In this document: piece by piece, positions 6,043 to 12,355 of the stretch
How positions within the stretch are numbered: the stretch's first letter is position 1
Layout of the letters: each line of letters opens with the position of its first letter
NCBI GenBank assembly: GCA_902494035.1
Contig: CABURV010000051.1
Coordinates: 1 to 12,355, forward strand
Direction: 5' to 3'
DNA: 12,355 nucleotides
From: an uncultured Collinsella sp.
Lineage (GTDB): Bacteria; Actinomycetota; Coriobacteriia; Coriobacteriales; Coriobacteriaceae
Position numbers and translations under genes: made by a program
Notes under the pieces: model-generated
The model's input: only the letters and a program-made list of their open reading frames with translations
Told to the model about the DNA's origin: nothing
The model's database searches: none

Positions 6043-6060
6043 GCGGCGTGGCTGCCGCCT

Positions 6061-6125
6061 AAACCGTCACAACATTCGATGAAAATCTCGAAAACGAGGA
6101 AAAGCGTCGAATGTTGTGACGGTTT
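6061..6125. repeat. Perfect 19-bp inverted repeat with internal stem
   Basis: AAACCGTCACAACATTCGA (6061-6079) is matched exactly by its reverse complement at 6107-6125, with a 27-base spacer that itself contains a small CTCG-AAAA-CGAG stem (6087-6098). TTTTT (6123-6127) follows on the plus strand. Although this looks like a terminator, no plus-strand gene ends upstream and on the minus strand it would precede the transporter. A small mobile palindromic element, or a structured leader, are the better readings. Confidence 0.75.
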
Positions 6126-6211
6126 TTGTGTCCGGCGCGGGTGAGCTTCGGTGTCGTCTGGGGGTATAAAACTAGCGAGTGTTTATTTGCGAGGCCTAAG
6201 GGGCGCCCCGT

Positions 6212-7081
6212 ATGGATATCGATAACTTTGAATGGTGGTATAGCGAGGGTGAGACTCCGGACGAGGGGTGGGACGAGCCTACGCCGCGTGGCGTGTCGAG
6301 CGACGAGGACGAGACCGGCAACGACGTCGTCGCCGACTCGGACGCCGCCCTCGATCCCGTCGAGCCCCTGACCTTCGAACAAGCTTGGGCCCAGGCCGAG
6401 GCAGACGAGGCCAAGGCCGACGCTACGGCCACGCTCGGCGAGCCAGCCGACATGTCGATCTCGCCGGCAAAGACCCCACAGCCGCGTCACACCATCGATC
6501 CCGACAGCACGGCATCCTTCAGTATTCTCGACGTGCCCTCGCAGGGTGCCCAGGCGCCCGCGCCCACACGTCGCCCCAATCTGTCTCGCGAGGAAGATGC
6601 AGAACGTCGCTCTCCGCTTGGCCCCATCCTTATCGCCTTCATGGCCGGCGTTATCGCATGCTCGGTAATTGGTAGCGTTTGGAGCCATGTTGAACAACAG
6701 CGAAAAGACGCCGCCAAGGTCGAGATGTCTGTCGAGCAATCGCTCGGTCGTACGCGCTCGGTACATGTGTCGGTCGAGGTCAAGGACGGCGCGACGTGGG
6801 ACACCGCGCGCGGCGACAGCCAAATGCTCATCCACATCGTGGGGCGCACGCTCAAAGGGCAGACGATTGACGAGTATCAATACGTCAATTCCGCTGGTGA
6901 CGGCATCGAGCTCAAGCCTGGCGACTACGAGCTCACCGTCGATGAACCGCCCGTCGCCACCGACGGCACGCGCTTCCGCGCCTCAAAGCGCATGGTCCCC
7001 GTGAGCTTTAACTCACAGGCGCCCGACACGGTCGACACCACACCGCAGGGCGGGTTCGACCTTTACGTGGATACCCAGTAG
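6212..7081 (+). CDS. Single-pass membrane protein of unknown function with acidic N-terminal region
   Basis: A 289-residue protein I do not recognise. Residues 1-135 are low-complexity, very acidic (many D, E, A, P) and probably disordered in the cytoplasm. A stop-like RR (132-133) precedes one hydrophobic helix, PLGPILIAFMAGVIACSVIG (135-154). Residues 158-289 form a soluble outer domain with a beta-like pattern: VHVSVEVKDGATWD, DSQMLIHIVGRTLKG, DGIELKPGDYELTVDEPPV, and an end rich in short strands. The GDYELTV stretch recalls a surface Ig-like or Big-type fold, but weakly. AAGGGG lies 8 bases before the ATG. TATAAA at 6165-6170 could be a -10 box, with no clear -35. It stands alone between a divergent transporter and the epimerase gene. 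Regulatory anti-sigma-like or envelope roles are possible and unsupported. Confidence 0.8.
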   Translation: MDIDNFEWWYSEGETPDEGWDEPTPRGVSSDEDETGNDVVADSDAALDPVEPLTFEQAWAQAEADEAKADATATLGEPADMSISPAKTPQPRHTIDPDSTASFSILDVPSQGAQAPAPTRRPNLSREEDAERRSPLGPILIAFMAGVIACSVIGSVWSHVEQQRKDAAKVEMSVEQSLGRTRSVHVSVEVKDGATWDTARGDSQMLIHIVGRTLKGQTIDEYQYVNSAGDGIELKPGDYELTVDEPPVATDGTRFRASKRMVPVSFNSQAPDTVDTTPQGGFDLYVDTQ

Positions 7082-7151
7082 GCGCTCGCCGCTCATTCCG
7101 CTATGGCTACTCAATAATCGCCTGCCGTCCCGTCCCGCCGCCAAGAGTGGG

Positions 7152-7174
7152 ACAATAGCCCTCGACACTATTGT
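7152..7174. promoter_or_regulatory. 7-bp inverted repeat just upstream of the epimerase gene
   Basis: ACAATAG (7152-7158) pairs exactly with CTATTGT (7168-7174) around a 9-base spacer. It lies 20 bases before the ATG of the epimerase gene and abuts its ribosome binding site. It could be an operator for a sugar-responsive regulator or a weak leader stem. A single site of this size can arise by chance. Confidence 0.3.
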
Positions 7175-7194
7175 TTACTTTTGGAGGAAGTAGC

Positions 7195-8088
7195 ATGTCT
7201 ACCGTCACTACCATCAAGCGCGGCGGCCTCACCGCGGCCATCGATTCCATGGGTGCCCAGCTCACGAGCCTTGCCCTCAACGGCAACGAGTGTCTGTGGC
7301 AGGGCGACCCCGCCTTTTGGGGCAAGCACGCGCCCATTCTGTTCCCCATCGTGGGCTCACTGCGCAACAACACAGCAACGTCTGCGGCTGGCACCTGCGA
7401 GATGCCGCGCCACGGACTCGCGCGCATTGTCGAGCACAAGCTGGTCGAGGTTTCGGAGGACGGCTCCTCGGTAACGTACGAGATCACCGATACGCCCGAG
7501 TCGCTCAAGGCCTTTCCGTTCCACTTTAAGCTCAACATGACCTATGCCCTGACCGGCGACGCCACCCTCACGCAGACCTTTGCCGTCACCAATACCGGCG
7601 ACGTGGACCTGCCGTTCTCGGTGGGCGGCCACCCCGCATTTAACGTGCCCGCCCCCGGTGCCGAGGACGAGGCGTTCGAGGATTACGAGCTGGCGTTTAC
7701 CGAGGCTTGGACTAACGAGGCTCCTATCATCACGCCCGACGGTCTTATGACGTTTGAGGGCAGCTATAAGGCTCCCGACAACTCGGACGTGCTGCCCATC
7801 ACGCACCGCAGCTTCGATAACGATGCCATCATGTTCACCGATACTCCGGGCTCCACGCTCACGCTGCGCGGCCGCAAGTCGGGCCACGGCGTCAAGATCG
7901 ACTTTGAGGGCTTTAAGTACATTGGCGTGTGGTCTGCCGCCAACGACGCTCCGTTTGTGGCGCTCGAGCCCTGGACCGGTCATACCACCATGGACACCGA
8001 GGACGATGTCTTTGAGCACAAGGTCAACACCATCACCCTGGCCCCGGGCGAGACGGACAAGCGCAGTTTTAGCGTTACCTTGCTCTAG
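7195..8088 (+). CDS. Aldose 1-epimerase family protein, LacX-like (GalM superfamily)
   Basis: A 297-residue cytoplasmic protein of the galactose mutarotase superfamily, which interconverts alpha and beta anomers of free aldoses or sugar phosphates. Seen: early strands IDSMGAQLTSLALNGNECLWQG, then FWGKHAPILFPIVGSLRNN (42-60), PRHGLAR (72-78) carrying a conserved His in the active-site region, FSVGGHPAFNVP (141-152) with the second catalytic-region His, and VALEPWTG (256-263) with the likely base Glu. This order (LFP..G, HG.A, GHPAF, EPW.G) matches the LacX subgroup rather than classical GalM. The ATG at 7195 follows TTTGGAGGAAGTAGC with GGAGG 7 bases away; an upstream TTG at 7171 is rejected because it would precede that site. 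It appears monocistronic, with a strong terminator 56 bases after the stop. True substrate unknown. Confidence 0.92.
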   Translation: MSTVTTIKRGGLTAAIDSMGAQLTSLALNGNECLWQGDPAFWGKHAPILFPIVGSLRNNTATSAAGTCEMPRHGLARIVEHKLVEVSEDGSSVTYEITDTPESLKAFPFHFKLNMTYALTGDATLTQTFAVTNTGDVDLPFSVGGHPAFNVPAPGAEDEAFEDYELAFTEAWTNEAPIITPDGLMTFEGSYKAPDNSDVLPITHRSFDNDAIMFTDTPGSTLTLRGRKSGHGVKIDFEGFKYIGVWSAANDAPFVALEPWTGHTTMDTEDDVFEHKVNTITLAPGETDKRSFSVTLL

Positions 8089-8114
8089 AGGTTCCGCCGC
8101 TCGGTCGATGCTGC

Positions 8115-8213
8115 GCGTCGTCCAGAGCGACAAGTTGTCATTCAAAAGGCAAGGCATAGACCTTCTGGTCATGCCTTGCCTTTTTCATGCCACTTGTTCG
8201 CTCTGGACGTCGC
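8115..8213. repeat. Long inverted repeat enclosing the terminator
   Basis: Outside the terminator, the stretch 8115-8135 (containing GTCCAGAGCGACAAGT) is matched in reverse complement at 8192-8213 (containing ACTTGTTCGCTCTGGAC), with one inserted T and one mismatch near the outer end. Together with the inner terminator stem this makes a nested hairpin about 99 bases long. Such extended symmetry is more than termination needs. Confidence 0.65.
8144..8185 (+). terminator. Strong intrinsic terminator after the epimerase gene
   Basis: AAAAGGCAAGGCAT (8144-8157) pairs with ATGCCTTGCCTTTT (8171-8184). The stem continues through a bulged A to GACC/GGTC around a TTCT loop, and the plus strand ends in TTTTT (8181-8185). 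The A-run at the start makes it usable on the minus strand too. It separates the epimerase gene from the amino acid importer operon. Confidence 0.88.
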
Positions 8214-8308
8214 TCGCCGGCATTGCCAAAACATCGACGTCCCCAATGATTACCGTGTGTCTATTAATTTTTCGAGCTTGTGCTGCGCTGCTGGTCGCTG
8301 GCGTATAT

Positions 8309-8340
8309 CCTGTTAAGTCGTCAGCATACGATTCAACAGG
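8309..8340 (+). promoter_or_regulatory. Leader hairpin ending at the ribosome binding site of the binding-protein gene
   Basis: CCTGTTAAGTCG (8309-8320) can pair with CGATTCAACAGG (8329-8340), 11 of 12 positions counting one G-U pair, around an 8-base loop. The stem's last GG is the beginning of the Shine-Dalgarno sequence AGGGAAGG of the gene starting at 8352, so folding would partly hide it. It may tune translation or stabilise the 5' end. Confidence 0.4.
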
Positions 8341-8351
8341 GAAGGCAGATT

Positions 8352-9278
8352 ATGCATTCTCCCCAACAGTGCGACGCGCATCCACAGCCGGTATGCAGCC
8401 GTCGCATCTTTTTGGGTAGCGCTCTCGCTGCGAGCGCTACTGTCGTCGCCGGCGCACTTGCCGGTTGCCAGCGCCCCTCCACGCTGGAAGTAGTTCAGCC
8501 CACGACGGGCGGCGGTCGCGACGACCTGTCCGATTCCGTGATCGGCAAGGACAAGATCCGCATTGGCATGGAGGCGGCCTACGCCCCGTACAACTGGCAG
8601 GTTTCCGAAGCCAGTGAGTACACCATCCCCATCGACAACGTGCAGGGTGCCTATGCCGATGGCTACGACGTGCAGATCGCCAAGATCGTCTGCAAGGCCC
8701 TCGGTGGCGAGCCCGTTGCCGTCAAGCAGAGCTTCTCGGGCCTTATCGATTCGCTCAACAACGGCCAGATCGACCTCATCATCGCCGGCATGAGCGCCAC
8801 GCCCGAGCGCGAGGAGTCTGTCGGCTTTTCCGACCCGTACTTCATTGGCTACTTTGGCCTGTTCGTAAAAGAGGGCTCTCCCTACCAAAACGCCACCAAG
8901 CTTAGCGACTTTAGCGGTGCCACGGTACTCGGCCAAAAGGACACCATGCTCGACACCGTCATCGACGAGATTCCGGGCGTTGTCCACAAGAACCCGGTCG
9001 ATTCGGTCCCCACGGTGTTTTCGAACCTGCTGCAGGGCACCTGCGACGCCGTGACCTACAACACTGAGAACGAGAAGGGCTATATGGCCCAAAACCCGGG
9101 TATCGTGCCGATCCATTTTGCCGAGGGCGAGGGCTTTAAGCAGGAGGTCGCGGCAAATGTCGGTTGCCGCAAGGGCTCGGACAAGCTGCTTAAGCTCATC
9201 GACAAGACACTCAAGGGCATTAGCCAAGAGGAGCGCGACCAAATGTGGGACGCGTGCCTCGACCGTCAGCCGGCATAG
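8352..9278 (+). CDS. Amino acid ABC transporter substrate-binding lipoprotein (Tat-type signal)
   Basis: A 308-residue extracellular receptor of the polar amino acid uptake family (SBP_bac_3 fold), anchored to the outer face of the membrane. Seen: a twin-arginine signal CSRRIFLGSALAA (15-27), a hydrophobic stretch, and a lipobox LAGC with the lipidated Cys at 39. Then come the two-lobe binding domain with IRIGMEAAYAPYNW (ligand-lobe start), YDVQIAKIVCKALG, the hallmark SFSGLIDSLNNGQIDLIIAGMSATPEREESVGFSDPYF, and DAVTYNTENEKGY near the hinge. The start ATG follows AGGGAAGG by 6 bases; a GTG 24 codons upstream would push the signal inward and is rejected. First gene of the importer operon; 9 bases separate it from the permease. 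The ligand cannot be read from sequence; an insertion EASEYTIPIDNVQG before the GY.VQIA segment is unusual. Confidence 0.94.
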   Translation: MHSPQQCDAHPQPVCSRRIFLGSALAASATVVAGALAGCQRPSTLEVVQPTTGGGRDDLSDSVIGKDKIRIGMEAAYAPYNWQVSEASEYTIPIDNVQGAYADGYDVQIAKIVCKALGGEPVAVKQSFSGLIDSLNNGQIDLIIAGMSATPEREESVGFSDPYFIGYFGLFVKEGSPYQNATKLSDFSGATVLGQKDTMLDTVIDEIPGVVHKNPVDSVPTVFSNLLQGTCDAVTYNTENEKGYMAQNPGIVPIHFAEGEGFKQEVAANVGCRKGSDKLLKLIDKTLKGISQEERDQMWDACLDRQPA

Positions 9279-9287
9279 GGAGGCAGC

Positions 9288-10436
9288 ATGAAAGCCATTA
9301 ATCGTCTGGCCTCCTTTATCAAGGCCGACCACCGTTATGTGTACCTGGGCACGAGCGTTATCGCGGCGCTCGGCCTGGCGTTTAGCCAGCGCAACCCCAC
9401 ACCGCTGAGCTTCTTGGCTCCCACCGGTATCTTCCAGGATTGCCTTTGGGCAATCCTTTGGGCCTGGGTTGTCGTGTCGGCGGCGGCGCTGGTCACCAAG
9501 CTTATTCACTGGAGCGACTATCGCGAAACGTCGCCGTTTGCTTCCGAGCGCTTCCGTTGCGGCGCGCGCCTGGGCAGCTATGTCGTGGTCGCCATCGCGG
9601 CAGTTTTCTTTATCGACCGCTGCGTCATGTCGTTTATCGACCTGGTGCAGGTGAGCATTGTCTCGGATTCCAACCCCAGCGACTTTTTGTCGAGCCTGGT
9701 CTACATGACCTACAAGAGCGGCGACTTCTTCATTCGCGGTATCGAGATCACCATCGCGCTTGCCACCTTCGGCACCGTCATCGCATTCTTCCTGGCGCTG
9801 CTCTTCGTGTTCCTGCGCATTCAGACCTTCGATCGCGTGGACAACGACCTGGTGCGCTTCTTTAAGAGTATCGGTCGCGGCTTTGCGACCATCTATTCCA
9901 CCATCGTGCGCGGTACGCCCATGATGGTCCAGGGCCTACTCATCTATTACGCGGGTTTCACCGTTTTGCGCGGCATGGGCTTCGAGACCGCCCAGGCCAA
10001 CCAGATCTGGAGTACCTTCACCGCCGGCCTCGTCACCATCTCGCTCAACTCCACCGCCTACATGATGGAGGTCCTGCGCGGCGGCATCGAGTCCATCGAT
10101 CCCGGCCAGGCCGAGGCAGCACGCTCGCTGGGCCTGTCGCAGTGGCAAGCTATGCGCAAAGTCGTGTTCCCCCAGGGCATTAAAAACGCGATTCCGGCGC
10201 TCACCAACGAGCTCATCATCAACATCAAGGATTCGTCGGTGCTCTCGGTCATCGGCGTGTTTGACCTCATGTACGCCACCACCACCGTCGCCGGCGTGTA
10301 CTACCGCCAGATGGAGGTCTACTGCGTGGCGCTCGTGGTCTACCTGATCCTGACGCTCGTGGCGAGCCGCCTGCTCGAGGCCTTTGGCAAAAAGCTCGGC
10401 GCCGAGGCTCCGGTCACGCTGCCCAGCTCCAACTAG
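9288..10436 (+). CDS. Amino acid ABC transporter permease (HisM/GlnP family) with N-terminal extension
   Basis: A 382-residue integral membrane subunit of the importer. The core permease (about 148-365) has several helices, the TMD signature FIRGIEITIALATFGTVIAFFLALL (148-172), TIVRGTPMMVQGLLIYY (205-221) and the EAA cytoplasmic loop GGIESIDPGQAEAARSLG (265-282), which contacts the ATPase. The family is usually about 220 residues. The extra 145 residues at the N-terminus contain roughly three more predicted helices (18-34, 52-73, 96-120) and a hydrophilic SDYRETSPFASERFR loop. The ATG at 9288 has GGGAGG 4 bases before it. It lies 9 bases after the binding-protein gene and 22 bases before the ATPase gene, so one transcript is likely. 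Two copies of the permease would form the channel, since no second permease gene is present. Confidence 0.94.
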   Translation: MKAINRLASFIKADHRYVYLGTSVIAALGLAFSQRNPTPLSFLAPTGIFQDCLWAILWAWVVVSAAALVTKLIHWSDYRETSPFASERFRCGARLGSYVVVAIAAVFFIDRCVMSFIDLVQVSIVSDSNPSDFLSSLVYMTYKSGDFFIRGIEITIALATFGTVIAFFLALLFVFLRIQTFDRVDNDLVRFFKSIGRGFATIYSTIVRGTPMMVQGLLIYYAGFTVLRGMGFETAQANQIWSTFTAGLVTISLNSTAYMMEVLRGGIESIDPGQAEAARSLGLSQWQAMRKVVFPQGIKNAIPALTNELIINIKDSSVLSVIGVFDLMYATTTVAGVYYRQMEVYCVALVVYLILTLVASRLLEAFGKKLGAEAPVTLPSSN

Positions 10437-10458
10437 GCTCAAGACGAGGAGAATCATC

Positions 10459-11244
10459 ATGGCAGATACCGCTATTACCGGCGTTGCGGCCGCCGCACAG
10501 ACCAATGAGCCGCTCATCCGCGTCGAGGGCCTGCGCAAGAGCTTCGGCTCGCTCGAGGTACTCAAGGGCATCGACCTGTCCGTCAATCCCGGCGAGGTCG
10601 TCACCATCATCGGCGCCTCGGGTTCGGGCAAGTCGACCTTCCTGCGCTGCCTCAACCTGCTCGAGACCCCGGACGCGGGCCACATCTGGTTCCACGGCCA
10701 GGACCTCACGGCCGAGCGCTGCAACATCAACAAGCTGCGCGAGGACATCGGCATGGTGTTCCAGGGCTTTAACCTGTTCAACAACATGGATGTGCTCGAC
10801 AACTGCACGCTCGCACCCGTCACGCTCAAAAAGATGAGCAAGGCCGAGGCCGAGAAGGTCGCGATGGAGCATCTGACGAGCGTGGGGCTCGAGAAGTTCG
10901 CGCACGCCGCCGTGGGTCGCCTGTCCGGCGGCCAAAAGCAGCGCGTTGCCATCGCTCGTGCCCTATGCATGAATCCGCAGATCATGCTGTTCGACGAGCC
11001 GACCTCCGCACTCGACCCCGAGATCGTGGGAGAGGTGCTCGAGGTCATGCGCAAGCTCGCTGCCGACGGCATGACCATGGTCGTCGTCACGCACGAGATG
11101 GCCTTTGCCCGCACGGTGTCCGACCGCGTGGTCTTCATGGACAAGGGCGTGGTGCTCGAGGATGCCGCGCCGGCCGAGCTCTTCGGCAACCCCAAGCACC
11201 AGCGCACCCGCGAGTTCCTCTCGCGTTATCTCGAGGACAAATAA
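10459..11244 (+). CDS. Amino acid ABC transporter ATP-binding protein (GlnQ/HisP family)
   Basis: A 261-residue cytoplasmic ATPase that powers the importer. All motifs are intact: Walker A GASGSGKS (52-59), Q-loop FQGFNLF (101-107, Q102), signature LSGGQKQR (155-162), Walker B IMLFDEP (175-181, catalytic E180), D-loop SALD (183-186) and switch His in VVTHEM (H212). It lacks a C-terminal regulatory domain. The ATG at 10459 follows GAGGAG by 7 bases; a start 25 codons earlier, inside the permease gene, is rejected because it lacks a binding site. The first 18 residues are an Ala-rich head. It is third in the operon, after the permease. Typical substrates of the family are Glu, Gln, Asp, His or basic amino acids. 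Confidence 0.96.
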   Translation: MADTAITGVAAAAQTNEPLIRVEGLRKSFGSLEVLKGIDLSVNPGEVVTIIGASGSGKSTFLRCLNLLETPDAGHIWFHGQDLTAERCNINKLREDIGMVFQGFNLFNNMDVLDNCTLAPVTLKKMSKAEAEKVAMEHLTSVGLEKFAHAAVGRLSGGQKQRVAIARALCMNPQIMLFDEPTSALDPEIVGEVLEVMRKLAADGMTMVVVTHEMAFARTVSDRVVFMDKGVVLEDAAPAELFGNPKHQRTREFLSRYLEDK

Positions 11245-11267
11245 CCAACCGCAACTGTTTGCGTGGC

Positions 11268-11292
11268 AGGGCCGCTCCGGTGGGGCGGCCCT
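11268..11292 (+). terminator. GC-rich hairpin after the importer ATPase gene
   Basis: AGGGCCGC (11268-11275) pairs exactly with GCGGCCCT (11285-11292) around a 9-base loop, 24 bases beyond the ATPase stop. No T-run follows, so it is a weak terminator or attenuator at best. It may let some transcripts continue into the M20 gene, giving the importer and the peptidase different expression levels. Confidence 0.4.
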
Positions 11293-11316
11293 CGTCATCA
11301 CAATCGAAAGGATGTC

Positions 11317-12355
11317 ATGGCCGAGGTTTGGCGCTTCTTTGCGCATGAGGATGATTTTGCCGATCTGGACGAGGCTGGTGCGTGCGAGCGCCTGGGCCGC
11401 GTGCTGTCGTTCCCGACCATCTCGAGTATGGATGCCGAGGCAGTGGACTGGCAGCCGTTCGACGACCTGCGCGCCTATATGCAGCGGGCCTGGCCGCACG
11501 TATTTACAGCGGGTAAGGTCGAGCTCATCGATCATTCGTTGCTGGTGACGCTTTCCGGCTCCGACCCCGCACTCAAGCCCGTTGTGCTCATGGGTCACAT
11601 GGACGTGGTCCCCGTGGTGCCGGGTACCGAGGACGACTGGACGTACGCCCCCTTTAGCGGGCATGTAGACGACACCTACATTTGGGGTCGCGGCGCCATC
11701 GATATGAAAGACCAGGTCGCAGGCATTCTCGAGGCGGTTGAGTATGCGCTGGCGCACGGTTGGCAGCACGAGCGCACGCTGCTCCTGGCCTTTGGCCAGG
11801 ACGAGGAGACTACGCAGTACGGCGCAGGCGCCATCGGCCGCGCGCTCGAGGAGCGCGGCATTGAGCTTGAGTACCTGATCGACGAGGGTGACTACCGCAT
11901 CGTTCCAGCTGCCGAGTACGGCGCGGGCGAGGGCTGGCTTATGCATGCCGACCTTGCCGAGAAGGGCTACGCCGATATTGTGCTCAAGACGAAGAGTGAG
12001 GGCGGGCATTCGTCCAACCCCTACGGCGGCACATCGCTCGAGGTGCTGAGCCGTGCCATCACCGCAATCTGCGATATCGAATGGCCGACGCGCGTCACGG
12101 ACCTGCTTGCCGCACAGCTCGTCGAGCTGGGGCTTTACACGGCCGACGAGATTGCCTCCAACAAGGACACCATCGTGCGCGAGTGCCTCGCCAGCAAGAA
12201 GCTCTATCCGCTGGTGACGACCACCTGCGCGCCCACGCAGATCGAGGGTGGCAGCACCGGCGCCAACGTAATGCCGCAGGATATGTGGGCCAACATTAAC
12301 TTCCGCATGCTCGAGGGCACGAGCGTGGCCGACGTTGTGGCGCGCTGCCGCGAGG
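11317..12355 (+). CDS. M20 family metallopeptidase (dipeptidase / N-acyl-amino-acid hydrolase type), 3' partial
   Basis: The first 346 codons are in view, with no stop, so the gene runs past the right edge. It is a di-zinc hydrolase. Seen: VVLMGHMDVVPV (89-100, zinc ligand H94 and D96), WTYAPFSGHVDDTYIWGRGAIDMKD (108-132, bridging D129), QDEET (161-165, catalytic base E163 and zinc ligand E164) and the Asp ligand LIDEGD (187-192, D189). A dimerisation-domain region follows with GGHSSNPYGGTS (229-240). The D.WTYAPFSG.VDDTYIWGRGAIDMKD pattern is the CPS1/PM20D1-like subgroup, which cleaves or makes N-acyl amino acids or Gly-Xaa dipeptides. The ATG at 11317 follows AAAGGA by 5 bases. It lies 72 bases after the ABC importer, consistent with a peptide or acyl-amino-acid use pathway. 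The last zinc ligand (a C-terminal His) is outside the window. The sequence has no signal peptide. Confidence 0.93.
   Translation, partial: MAEVWRFFAHEDDFADLDEAGACERLGRVLSFPTISSMDAEAVDWQPFDDLRAYMQRAWPHVFTAGKVELIDHSLLVTLSGSDPALKPVVLMGHMDVVPVVPGTEDDWTYAPFSGHVDDTYIWGRGAIDMKDQVAGILEAVEYALAHGWQHERTLLLAFGQDEETTQYGAGAIGRALEERGIELEYLIDEGDYRIVPAAEYGAGEGWLMHADLAEKGYADIVLKTKSEGGHSSNPYGGTSLEVLSRAITAICDIEWPTRVTDLLAAQLVELGLYTADEIASNKDTIVRECLASKKLYPLVTTTCAPTQIEGGSTGANVMPQDMWANINFRMLEGTSVADVVARCRE

Noticed and set aside
7171..7194. Upstream TTG start of the epimerase
   Set aside because: The GGAGG site lies downstream of it and fits the ATG at 7195.
8280..8351. Upstream GTG start of the binding protein
   Set aside because: It adds 24 residues before the twin-arginine signal; the ATG at 8352 has a good AGGGAAGG site.
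8186..8351. Possible riboswitch or T-box leader before the importer operon
   Set aside because: Only one modest hairpin is visible; I see no conserved riboswitch core or T-box sequence.
8313..9509. 398-codon minus-strand reading frame opposite the binding-protein gene
   Set aside because: The plus strand carries unmistakable receptor motifs. The antisense product has a shadow-like composition and no recognisable domain.
9936..11207. 423-codon minus-strand reading frame opposite the permease and ATPase
   Set aside because: It spans two well-supported opposite genes and their gap, with Ser/Arg/Met-rich, domain-free composition.
10963..12009. 348-codon minus-strand reading frame opposite the ATPase and M20 genes
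   Set aside because: Antisense of the ATPase Walker B and M20 catalytic regions; no start signal.

Overview
The window is 12.4 kb of GC-rich, densely coding bacterial chromosome. Codon choice, gene content and short intergenic palindromes suggest a Coriobacteriia gut actinobacterium, most likely Collinsella or a close relative. That assignment is an inference from gene style; no rRNA or other marker gene is present. I found no tRNA, rRNA, CRISPR array or insertion sequence.

Layout. (1) 1-973, minus strand: a MarR-type repressor overlaps by 8 bases the start of an ABC exporter subunit that runs off the left edge. A strong promoter and an inverted-repeat operator precede the repressor. (2) 974-1334: non-coding, with three hairpins. 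(3) 1335-2481, plus: a pyridoxal/pyridoxamine kinase overlaps by 8 bases a small Cys-rich TIGR04076-type protein. (4) 2482-2651: non-coding, with an 18-base element present four times, two copies in each orientation. (5) 2652-4502, minus: a DUF4143-type ATPase followed after 33 bases by a low-molecular-weight protein tyrosine phosphatase. The ATPase is preceded by three palindromes spaced exactly 33 bp apart. (6) 4698-5951, minus: an MFS efflux-type transporter. (7) 6008-6125: two long perfect inverted repeats in a divergent intergenic region. (8) 6212-7081, plus: a single-pass membrane protein of unknown function. (9) 7195-8088, plus: a LacX-like aldose 1-epimerase family protein, followed by a strong terminator nested in a longer inverted repeat. 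(10) 8352-11244, plus: a complete polar amino acid ABC importer (Tat-type lipoprotein receptor, permease, ATPase). (11) 11317-12355, plus: an M20 metallopeptidase open at the right edge.

How the genes may work together. The right third reads as amino acid or peptide acquisition: the importer supplies amino acids and the M20 enzyme probably frees them from peptides or N-acyl conjugates. The left edge reads as a MarR-controlled drug or metabolite exporter that regulates itself. The kinase pair suggests B6 salvage with an uncharacterised Cys-rich companion. The least explained parts are the 33-bp phased palindromes before the DUF4143 ATPase, and the several kinds of intergenic inverted repeats, which look like dispersed elements but can only be confirmed as such with the rest of the genome.
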